Positions 16,982-23,474 of a DNA stretch of 24,421 nucleotides are shown here, piece by piece. A program made the position numbers and the translations under genes. How positions within the stretch are numbered: position 1 is the stretch's first letter; every line of letters starts with the position of its first letter. Origin of the DNA: Betaproteobacteria bacterium (GTDB taxonomy: Bacteria > Pseudomonadota > Gammaproteobacteria > Burkholderiales > Burkholderiaceae_C). The notes under the pieces were generated by a model. The model ran no database searches and had not been told where the DNA came from. It saw only the letters and a program-made list of their open reading frames with translations. Location: assembly GCA_009923895.1 (NCBI GenBank), contig RFSP01000002.1, forward strand, positions 1-24,421, given 5' to 3'.

Positions 16982-17463
16982 GCTCATCCACCATGCCTGT
17001 TGCACCCCATCCCTTGTGGTGGTTGGCAGGTCTGCTGATCAGCACGCTGCTGAGCGTGGCATGGTTTCGATGGCATGAGGCGTCCACTGTGTCTGCGTCG
17101 TCGCCCTCAAGACCGCCTGAAATCGTCCAACGGTCCTTGCTCTTTCGCGACGAGCCCGATGGATCCATCTCGGTTACCGACGCCATCACTCAAAAGCCAG
17201 TGGCCCAGTTTCATGGCGAACAGGGATTTGTTCGTGGCACTTTGCGTGCATTGTCCCGGGAGCGCAGACGCCAAGGGCTGGACAACGCACATCCATTCAC
17301 ACTGAGTTTGAGGGCGGACCGCCGAATCATTCTGCGCGATCCTTCCACGGGTGAGCACATCGACTTGGCCTCTTTTGGCGCCAGCAATCGCGAAGTGTTC
17401 TCTTCCCTTTTGCTAGACCCCTCTCACGAAGCTTTTAAACCATCTGCTGGAGCACATCCATGA
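16978..17463 (+). CDS. puhC: Photosynthetic complex assembly protein PuhC
   Basis: A 161-residue protein with one N-terminal transmembrane helix (WWLAGLLISTLLSVAWF) and a periplasmic domain. In Rhodobacter it aids reaction-centre and LH1 assembly. The segment VQRSLLFRDEPDGSISVTDA, then GFVRGTLRALSRERRRQG and LSLRADRRIILRDPSTGEHI, is characteristic of PuhC. The start at 16978 overlaps puhB by 4 nt. The 3' end overlaps acsF by 4 nt. Confidence 0.92.
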   Translation: MSSSTMPVAPHPLWWLAGLLISTLLSVAWFRWHEASTVSASSPSRPPEIVQRSLLFRDEPDGSISVTDAITQKPVAQFHGEQGFVRGTLRALSRERRRQGLDNAHPFTLSLRADRRIILRDPSTGEHIDLASFGASNREVFSSLLLDPSHEAFKPSAGAHP

Positions 17464-18542
17464 ACGTGGCAGCCGAATCCATCATCGATACCGCGGTCGA
17501 CGCCAACGAAAAGGCCCTTCAAAGCAATCTACTGAGTCCCCGCTTCTATACCACCGACTTTGACGCGGTCAATCGCATCAGCGTGGAGTCCTGGCGCAGC
17601 CAGTGGGACGAAATGATGAAGGAATACGAAGGGGATAACAACCACGATCATTTTCAACGAGATGCAGCATTTGCGGGCGAGCTCGAAGCGGCCATTCCCA
17701 CCTGGTCGCCCGAGCTTCGGCAGGAGCTTTTGGATTTTTTCGTGAGCTCTTTGACGTCTGAGTTTTCAGGCTGCATTCTCTACAACGAGATTCGGAAAAA
17801 TATCGACAACCCCGATCTCAAGCAGCTCATGACCTACATGGCCCGTGATGAATCGCGGCACGCCGGATTCATCAACATGTCCCTCAAGGACTTCAATTTG
17901 GGCATCGATCTGGGCAATCTCAAGCGGACCAAGGCCTACACCTACTTCGCGCCCAAGCACATCATGTACGCCACATATCTTTCTGAAAAGATTGGATATG
18001 CGCGCTACATCACCATCTACCGCCAGCTTGAGCGACACCCCGAGCGCCGGTTTCATCCCATCTTTCGGTGGTTTGAGCGCTGGTGCAACGATGAATTCCG
18101 GCATGGGGAATCATTCGCATTGATCATGCGGGCCAACCCGGGTCTGCTGTCGGGTCTCAATGTGTGGCAGATCCGCTTCTTTTTGTTGGCGGTCTATGCC
18201 ACGATGTATGTGCGCGATCATCGACGCCCGCTCTTGCATGAGGCCATGGGTCTGGATTCCACGGCCTACGACATGGAGGTGTTCCGGATCACCAACATCA
18301 TCACCCAGCAGGTGTTTCCGATTGCACTCGACATTGATCACCCTGCCTTCATGAAGCACCTTGAAAAGCTGGTGGTGATTGCGCAGGCTTACGAAGCCGC
18401 CAAAGCCACAAAAGGCCTCTGGGGGCGACTGCAACAGGCCTGGCATGGCGCTCGAGCGGTCGGTGTGTTTGGCCGACTCTATTTCCTGCCCGTGAAATCG
18501 CAGGCTCTCCTTGACAACCCGAGATTGCGGCCCACGTGGTGA
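17460..18542 (+). CDS. acsF: Aerobic Mg-protoporphyrin IX monomethyl ester oxidative cyclase AcsF
   Basis: A 360-residue diiron monooxygenase that forms ring E (protochlorophyllide) using O2. Diiron ligand motifs are Glu101 (TSEFSGC), DESRH at 130-134 and DEFRH at 211-215, as in AcsF/ChlE/CHL27. Conserved blocks include NHDHFQRD, ILYNEIRKNI and RFHPIFRWFERWCNDEFRHG. Presence of AcsF shows a strategy that works in air; anaerobic BchE is not seen in this window. It sits between puhC and puhE, as known in Rubrivivax, with 4-nt overlaps on both sides. Confidence 0.97.
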   Translation: MNVAAESIIDTAVDANEKALQSNLLSPRFYTTDFDAVNRISVESWRSQWDEMMKEYEGDNNHDHFQRDAAFAGELEAAIPTWSPELRQELLDFFVSSLTSEFSGCILYNEIRKNIDNPDLKQLMTYMARDESRHAGFINMSLKDFNLGIDLGNLKRTKAYTYFAPKHIMYATYLSEKIGYARYITIYRQLERHPERRFHPIFRWFERWCNDEFRHGESFALIMRANPGLLSGLNVWQIRFFLLAVYATMYVRDHRRPLLHEAMGLDSTAYDMEVFRITNIITQQVFPIALDIDHPAFMKHLEKLVVIAQAYEAAKATKGLWGRLQQAWHGARAVGVFGRLYFLPVKSQALLDNPRLRPTW

Positions 18543-19315
18543 TACAGGTTCTCACCGCCATCGTTTTTTCACTCATGGCATGGTGGGTGGGCACCGGTTT
18601 GATCCTTTGGATCGTTCGGCGACATCCCTCTCATCTCAAGATCTATCAAGTGCTGGCCACTGTGGCTTGGCTGATGAGCCTTTGGTTGGCGCAAATGAGC
18701 ATGCGCGAGTTGAACGAATTCAACGCGTATTTGGGCTTTGCCAGCGTGATCGTCATGTGGGGCTGGCACGAGCTGTCCTTTCTTTCGGGTTGGCTCACCG
18801 GCCCTCGCCGAACAGGCATGACGCCAAAGGCTTCGGGCTGGCTGCGCCTGCGAGAGGCCTTGGCGTCCATCCTGTGGCATGAATTGTTCTTGCTGGGCAA
18901 CTTGGTCTTGTTGGCTTGGATGCAATCCGATGGCCCCAATCACTTGGCTCTCTACACATTTGCTTTGCTGTGGTGCATGCGTCTGAGCGCCAAGCTCAAT
19001 CTGTTTTGGGGCGTTCCGCTGCTCGGTGAGCAATACCTTCCCACGTCCTTGTCTTACCTCTCCACCTATTTCCGGGTGGCACCGGCAGGACTGGGCTATA
19101 TGGTGCTTGTGACGCTGTCGCTCGGCGCGTGGATATGGTGGGTCAGCCAGGCCGGCGCGGTTTCCGCGACCTTGAGTGCCTCTGGCTGGTGGCTGCTGGC
19201 CACCTTGTGGGCCTTGGCCTTGGTGGAGCACGCCATGATGATCTTGCCTTGGCCCATGCAAAGACTGTGGGGCTGGGCCTTGGGAGGCCTGAAAAGGACA
19301 TCCCCCTCATGCTGA
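18539..19315 (+). CDS. puhE: Photosynthetic complex assembly protein PuhE (DUF3623)
   Basis: A 258-residue protein with about seven transmembrane helices. PuhE homologues follow puhC/acsF in purple bacteria and modulate reaction-centre and pigment production. Family-like blocks are FNAYLGFASVIVMWGWHELS, ILWHELFLLGNLVLL and AKLNLFWGVPLLGEQYLPTS. A GTG at 18539 was chosen because it overlaps the acsF stop as GTGA. A GTG one codon upstream (18536) is also possible. The stop overlaps crtI by 7 nt. Confidence 0.9.
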   Translation: MIQVLTAIVFSLMAWWVGTGLILWIVRRHPSHLKIYQVLATVAWLMSLWLAQMSMRELNEFNAYLGFASVIVMWGWHELSFLSGWLTGPRRTGMTPKASGWLRLREALASILWHELFLLGNLVLLAWMQSDGPNHLALYTFALLWCMRLSAKLNLFWGVPLLGEQYLPTSLSYLSTYFRVAPAGLGYMVLVTLSLGAWIWWVSQAGAVSATLSASGWWLLATLWALALVEHAMMILPWPMQRLWGWALGGLKRTSPSC

Positions 19316-20811
19316 GCCCCATCAAAAATATGCCCCGTCCGGTGGCGGTGGTCATTGGCAGCGGGTTTGGGGGTCTGGCCGCCGCCATTCGCTTGAGTCT
19401 CAAGGGGTACGACGTCCAGGTGTTCGAAAAGCTCGAAGCGCCGGGCGGCAGAGCCTTTGTCCACCAGCAAGATGGCTTCACCTTTGACATGGGCCCCACC
19501 ATCATCACAGCGCCCTTTCTTTTGCGTGAGCTGTGGTCGCTTTGTGGAAAGAATTTTGACGACGACGTGAAGCTGGTGGCAATGGATCCGTTTTATCGGA
19601 TCCGCTTCGATGATGGGAGCCACTTTGATTACAACGCCGACCCCGAGCACATGCGCTCAGAGGTGAGGCGGTTTTGTGCTGATGATCTGCCAGGGTACGA
19701 GAAATTTCTGGAGGTTTGCGAACGCTGCAAGGTGTTGGGATTTGAAGGCATGGGAGACCGCCCGTTCGACAGCGTCGGCAGTCTGATGCAAGCCATCCCG
19801 GACTTCCTGCGCATGGGTGCATGGCGGACCATTTACAGCCAGGTGGCCCGACACTTCACCAACGACAAGCTCAGAATCGTCATGAGCTTTCATCCCCTGC
19901 TCATCGGCGGCAATCCCTTTTCGGTGACAGCGGCTTATGCGCTCGTCAACGCGCTGGAGCGCACATGGGGCGTGCACTCGGCCATGGGAGGCACTGGGGC
20001 CATCGTCAAAGGCATGGTGGGCCTGCTGGACGGCCTGGGGGTGCCCATCTATTACAACTCACCGGTGGTGAAGATCCAGGTTCAAGAGGGTCGAGCCCGA
20101 GGCATTGAATTGGCCGATGGTCGATCCATACCCGCCGACATCGTGGTCAGCAATGGCGACACGGCCTGGACCTATCGCCACTTGATCGATGCCAAGCATC
20201 GCTCCCATTGGAGCAACGCCCGCATTGAGCGCGGACGCTATTCCATGGGTCTTTTTGTGTGGTACTTCGGCACAGACGGGCGCTATGAAAACGTGCCCCA
20301 CCACATGTTGGTGCTGGGCCCTCGTTATCGCGAGCTCTTGACAGACATCTTCAAGCGACACGTCCTCGCGGATGATTTCAGTCTGTATTTGCACCGGCCT
20401 ACCGCCACTGACCCTTCCTTGGCGCCTGAAGGGTGTGACACTTTTTATGCCCTGGCGCCGGTGCCGCACTTGGACAGTGGAACCGACTGGAGCGTGCAGG
20501 CTGAACGCATGCGCCAAGCGGTGGCCCGACGTCTTCACGAAACGGTCTTGCCGGGTCTGGAGGGACGTCTGAGGACCTCCAAGATCATGACCCCGCAGAC
20601 GTTTCACGATCGCTTGTGGTCCTACAAAGGAGCGGGGTTTGGCCAAGAGCCGCTGCTTTTGCAAAGCGCTTGGTTCCGTCCTCACAACCGCAGCGAAGAC
20701 ATTGAAGGCCTGTACATGGTCGGTGCGGGCACGCATCCTGGAGCGGGCGTGCCTGGCGTGCTGATGTCTGCCAAAGCCCTGGAGAAAGTGGTGCCTTATG
20801 CCCATGCGTGA
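19309..20811 (+). CDS. crtI: Phytoene desaturase CrtI
   Basis: A 500-residue FAD-dependent carotenoid desaturase that converts phytoene to neurosporene or lycopene. The dinucleotide motif VAVVIGSGFGGLAAAIRLSL (12-31) is followed by VFEKLEAPGGRA. The C-terminal signature YMVGAGTHPGAGVPGVLMSA is diagnostic of bacterial CrtI. The ATG at 19309 has AAGGA about 10 nt upstream; a second ATG at 19330 is possible. The frame is open to 19129, but that part is inside puhE. CrtD is a related alternative, but direct coupling to crtB (14-nt overlap) argues for CrtI. Confidence 0.93.
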   Translation: MLSPIKNMPRPVAVVIGSGFGGLAAAIRLSLKGYDVQVFEKLEAPGGRAFVHQQDGFTFDMGPTIITAPFLLRELWSLCGKNFDDDVKLVAMDPFYRIRFDDGSHFDYNADPEHMRSEVRRFCADDLPGYEKFLEVCERCKVLGFEGMGDRPFDSVGSLMQAIPDFLRMGAWRTIYSQVARHFTNDKLRIVMSFHPLLIGGNPFSVTAAYALVNALERTWGVHSAMGGTGAIVKGMVGLLDGLGVPIYYNSPVVKIQVQEGRARGIELADGRSIPADIVVSNGDTAWTYRHLIDAKHRSHWSNARIERGRYSMGLFVWYFGTDGRYENVPHHMLVLGPRYRELLTDIFKRHVLADDFSLYLHRPTATDPSLAPEGCDTFYALAPVPHLDSGTDWSVQAERMRQAVARRLHETVLPGLEGRLRTSKIMTPQTFHDRLWSYKGAGFGQEPLLLQSAWFRPHNRSEDIEGLYMVGAGTHPGAGVPGVLMSAKALEKVVPYAHA

Positions 20812-21874
20812 TGAGTCTCTGGCCTCGAGTGATTTGGCCTCCTGCATCGCAATGATGCAAGGCGGTTCCAAGACCTTTTTTGCGGCCAGCCGGCTCTTGC
20901 CGCCGCGTATTCGCTATCAGGCCATTGCCCTTTACGCATTTTGTCGCGTGGCCGACGACTGTGTGGATCACGCCGGTGCCCATGATGAGCCCCTGGAACA
21001 CCTGAATGCGCGATTGGATGCCATCTACGCGGGTGCGCCGTTGGATCATGTCGAAGACCACGCATTGAGCATGGTGGTGGCCCAGGTGGGTTTGCCCCGC
21101 CATCTCTTGCAAGCCCTGATTGAAGGTTTCGCCTGGGACGCCGAGGGGCGCCGGTACGAGCGCCTTGAAGATGTGTTGGATTACAGCGCTCGAGTGGCTG
21201 GCAGCGTGGGCGCCATGATGTGTTGGATCATGGGGCCACGCGATGCCCCTACGCTCGAGCGAGCTTGTGAGCTGGGCCTGGCCATGCAACTCACCAACAT
21301 CGCTCGCGATGTGGGCGAGGACGCACGCATGGGCCGCTTGTACCTGCCGCGCCAGTGGATGCGGGCCAGCGGTTTGGATCCGGATGTGTGGCTGCAGCAG
21401 CCATCGTTCAACGGTGCTTTATCGAGCGTGATTGCCAGGCTATTGGGTGAGGCCGAACGGCTTTATGAAAAAGCCAAACCCGGCATCGCCAAGTTGCCGC
21501 CCGATTGCCGAGCGGCCATTTACTCAGCCAGTCTGATTTACTCTGAAATAGGCCACCAACTCAAAAGAGAGGGCCTCAATTCGGTCGACCACCGCACGGT
21601 GGTCAGCGCTTCGCGCAAACTCAAGCTGTTGCTCGCTGCGTGGACACAGGCAGCATGGATCCGCATGTCAGAGCGCGACCCCGAACCCGAACAGGCCATC
21701 GAGGACATGGTGAGGGAATGCGTGTCGGGTCACTCCGCCACATCTGCAGCGTCGTCGCAGGCCGTTTACTTCCCAAGTCGAAGTGCGGCTCAACGTGTGG
21801 CGTGGGTGCTCGACCTGCTGGAACGCAGGGAGCACCAAAAGCGCGATCGGGCGATCAGCGCCGTGGCCGGTTGA
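20798..21874 (+). CDS. crtB: Phytoene synthase CrtB
   Basis: A 358-residue squalene/phytoene synthase family enzyme that joins two geranylgeranyl diphosphates into phytoene. The first Asp motif is RVADDCVDHAG (51-61, DDCVD) and the second is LTNIARDVGEDARMGRLYLP (165-184, DVGED). Both bind the Mg-diphosphates. GGSKTFFAASRLLPP near the N-terminus is family-typical. ATGs at 20798 and 20804 are both possible starts. It ends the plus-strand unit, and its last 20 nt overlap the antisense 28-codon ORF. Confidence 0.95.
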   Translation: MPMRDESLASSDLASCIAMMQGGSKTFFAASRLLPPRIRYQAIALYAFCRVADDCVDHAGAHDEPLEHLNARLDAIYAGAPLDHVEDHALSMVVAQVGLPRHLLQALIEGFAWDAEGRRYERLEDVLDYSARVAGSVGAMMCWIMGPRDAPTLERACELGLAMQLTNIARDVGEDARMGRLYLPRQWMRASGLDPDVWLQQPSFNGALSSVIARLLGEAERLYEKAKPGIAKLPPDCRAAIYSASLIYSEIGHQLKREGLNSVDHRTVVSASRKLKLLLAAWTQAAWIRMSERDPEPEQAIEDMVRECVSGHSATSAASSQAVYFPSRSAAQRVAWVLDLLERREHQKRDRAISAVAG

Positions 21875-21941
21875 ACCAATTGGCCAGCATGAACAAGCAG
21901 AACACCAAATACAAGATGATCAGGATGTATTTCAGTTCCAT
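21855..21941 (-). CDS. 28-residue single-helix membrane peptide downstream of pucC (unrecognised)
   Basis: A complete small ORF: ATG at 21941, TGA at 21855-21857. A clean AAGGA ribosome site lies 7 nt upstream, and the start is 22 nt after the pucC stop. The product begins MELKYILIILYLVFCLFM and continues with AN, WFN and a basic RPRR tail. This makes one hydrophobic helix (about 5-20) with aromatic Trp/Phe at one interface and positive charge at the C-terminus, so the C-terminus should face the cytoplasm. It is the last gene of the minus-strand puc unit and overlaps crtB. I do not recognise it. By size and position it could be an antenna-associated gamma-type or other small light-harvesting accessory peptide. 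It also resembles generic small membrane subunits such as KdpF or CydX in size, but no such complex is encoded nearby. Confidence 0.6.
   Translation of the reverse strand: MELKYILIILYLVFCLFMLANWFNRPRR
21864..21886. terminator. Imperfect hairpin at the crtB/small-ORF convergence
   Basis: TGGCC-GGTT-G-AACC-AATT-GGCCA at 21864-21886 forms a 9-bp stem with an AATT bulge across the crtB stop codon. It lies between convergent units and could act on both strands. No U-run follows on either strand, so Rho-independent termination is not well supported. Confidence 0.2.
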
Positions 21942-21963
21942 GGAGTCTTCCTTGTCTACCAAG

Positions 21964-22980
21964 TCAGGAGTGTAAGCGAGTTGATCGAACCCGTGTCAAC
22001 GGCCACATGAGCCACAGTGTGAGCCCCAGCAAGGCCAATTCCAGACCGTAGACCACACAATAGCCGGTCCAGGAGTCAAAACCATGAGCCACGGCGTCAC
22101 GCAAGACGCCACCCAAGGCCATGGATCCACCTGCGGCGGTGGCTTGCACGGCTCCCCAAGCCCCCATGGCCAATCCTGCCTGCTCTTTGGGCGCCAGATT
22201 CATGGTGGCAGTCAACGTGCCGTGGGCAAACAAACCAGCGCCCAGACCAATCAAAAAGGTTCCCAGGCTGAACATCGCGGGCATCTGGATCACGGCGGCC
22301 GCAATCACCAGCACGAAGGCGGGCAGTCCCCAGGCCGCACCCCAGGCAGCCATTCGGTAGGGATCCCCTCCTCGGCTCAGCACCCTGGACGCCCACGCAA
22401 AGCCCAACAGGCTGCCCGTGGCCAAGGTGGCGGTCAAATACGTGGTTTGAGACACGCTCAGCTTGAGAATCTCGCCCCCATAGGGCTCCAGCAACACATC
22501 CTCCATGCTGAAACCCATGGTGCCAAATCCCACCACCATGAGGCGTCGCCAAGCGTGATCGCCGCGGATGAACATCTGCCAGGCCTCAGAAAACGATGGG
22601 TCTTGGCCCATCCCGGGTCGACGCTGCCGGCTTCGACCCTCCTGCTTCCATACAGCGATCACATTGAGAACCAAGGTGATGATCGCCGCGGCCTGCACCA
22701 CCTGAACCAGTCGACCCGGGCTGAACTGGGTCAACAGATCGCCGAACAACAGCGCGCTTCCGATCATCCCCACCAGCATCATCACAAACATAAAGCCCAC
22801 CACATTGGCCTGCTTGTGCGGAGGCGACAAGTCGGTGGCCAGGGCCAACCCAACGGTTTGCGTGGTGTGCATGCCGGCTCCGACCAGCAAGAACGCCAGG
22901 GCCGTGGTGAGGTGCCCCACCCACTCGGGGGCGCGGGCGGACTCTCCCAACCCAGCCAAAACGAGCAATGAAAAGGGCAT
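21964..22980 (-). CDS. pucC: 5'-truncated LH2 assembly protein PucC (possibly a pseudogene)
   Basis: A 338-residue PucC/BCD-family membrane protein following pucA, the normal pucBAC position. Motifs FLLVGAGMHTTQTVGLALAT, MLVGMIGSALLFGDLL and SMEDVLLEPYGGEILKLS align with LhaA. Its first residues MPFSLLVLAG match LhaA MPFALLLLSE at LhaA residue 123, so about 120 N-terminal residues (helices 1-2 and half of helix 3) are missing. The codons just upstream of the ATG (I-A-G-F-A-V) still resemble LhaA F-GGLAI but are preceded by an in-frame TGA, and only 33 nt separate it from pucA. No ribosome site precedes the ATG. The rest of the frame is uninterrupted. It may be a recent deletion remnant, a shortened working protein, or an assembly artefact. 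Confidence 0.75.
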   Translation of the reverse strand: MPFSLLVLAGLGESARAPEWVGHLTTALAFLLVGAGMHTTQTVGLALATDLSPPHKQANVVGFMFVMMLVGMIGSALLFGDLLTQFSPGRLVQVVQAAAIITLVLNVIAVWKQEGRSRQRRPGMGQDPSFSEAWQMFIRGDHAWRRLMVVGFGTMGFSMEDVLLEPYGGEILKLSVSQTTYLTATLATGSLLGFAWASRVLSRGGDPYRMAAWGAAWGLPAFVLVIAAAVIQMPAMFSLGTFLIGLGAGLFAHGTLTATMNLAPKEQAGLAMGAWGAVQATAAGGSMALGGVLRDAVAHGFDSWTGYCVVYGLELALLGLTLWLMWPLTRVRSTRLHS

Positions 22981-23013
22981 GACGGCAAAGCCGGCTATTC
23001 ACCACACAAAGCG

Positions 23014-23211
23014 TCACTTCTTTGGTGGATCGGCGGCCTGGACCACGGCTGCGGGCGTTTTGCCAGCGGCGCCGTTAAGGAAACCCTTGACCCAGGTCGT
23101 GTTGGTCACCAGTGCAAGGTGAACGCAGAAAGAACCCACAGCGACAGCACCCAAGAAAATGGGAACGCCGACTTGGGGTCTCACGACGCACCACAATTTT
23201 CCGTAAATCAT
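23014..23211 (-). CDS. pucA: LH2 light-harvesting alpha subunit PucA, Phe44-Leu45 type
   Basis: A 65-residue antenna alpha polypeptide. The N-terminus MIYGKLWCVVRPQVGVPIFL aligns without gaps to LH2 alpha of Rhodoblastus acidophilus. His31 (SFCVHLALV) is the axial ligand of one B850 BChl. Residues 44-45 are Phe-Leu (TTWVKGFLNG), where B800-850 complexes have Tyr-Trp; Phe-Leu is the pair known from B800-820 (LH3). The tail after residue 46 is Ala/Pro-rich and ends DPPKK. A GGGAGA site precedes the ATG, 13 nt after pucB. It forms the LH2 ring with PucB. Confidence 0.95.
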   Translation of the reverse strand: MIYGKLWCVVRPQVGVPIFLGAVAVGSFCVHLALVTNTTWVKGFLNGAAGKTPAAVVQAADPPKK

Positions 23212-23224
23212 GGTTGGTCTCCCT

Positions 23225-23377
23225 TCACTTCAGCCACGGTGAATAGATATAGGCCAGCAGATGGGCTAACGCGGCAATCATGCCGAATATCTGCGTGCCC
23301 TGGATGAGATGCCGATGGATCTCCTCCGACTCGGCCTCGGTCAAACCGGTGGGCCATACTTTGTCTTTATCAGACAT
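23225..23377 (-). CDS. pucB: LH2 light-harvesting beta subunit PucB
   Basis: A 50-residue antenna beta polypeptide, MSDKDKVWPTGLTEAESEEI at the N-terminus and ending YSPWLK. His39 (ALAHLLAY) is the B850 ligand, and the IHRHLIQGTQIF segment aligns to LHKYVIDGTRVF of Rhodoblastus acidophilus beta. At the aligned position of Arg20, which hydrogen-bonds the B800 acetyl group there, this protein has Gln29. The single helix runs about 30-46. A strong AAGGAGG ribosome site sits 5 nt before the ATG. It is the first gene of pucBAC, 97 nt after the crtC stop. Confidence 0.95.
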   Translation of the reverse strand: MSDKDKVWPTGLTEAESEEIHRHLIQGTQIFGMIAALAHLLAYIYSPWLK

Positions 23378-23474
23378 TGTTTCCTCCTTGCAAGAAGAGA
23401 ACGTGCTACACCCGCACGAGGGTTATCCGGAGAGACTCCGAATTCTTTGGGCATACCTAAAGGCATGCACATAT
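23378..23474 (-). promoter_or_regulatory. Leader/control region of pucBAC
   Basis: These 97 nt between crtC and pucB hold an imperfect palindrome at 23451-23468 (8-bp arms, 7 of 8 paired, GCATGCCT-TT-AGGTATGC on the minus strand). They also hold two short hairpins: 23428-23440 (CGGAG/CTCCG) and 23402-23418 (CGTGC/GCACG). No TGT-N12-ACA PpsR site and no clear sigma-70 promoter were found. The palindrome is a candidate operator and the hairpins may protect the abundant puc mRNA; both are inference. Confidence 0.35.

Noticed and set aside
19129..19308. A longer frame for CrtI starting inside puhE
   Set aside because: It is a shadow of puhE. The FAD-binding motif sits right after the ATG at 19309.
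22084..22971. A 295-codon plus-strand frame opposite pucC
   Set aside because: It is His/Gln/Gly-rich, has no domain resemblance, and mirrors the membrane-protein codons of pucC.
23378..23395. TGT near the pucB start as a PpsR half-site
   Set aside because: The sequence 12 nt further on is AGA, not ACA, and the segment is the ribosome binding site of pucB.
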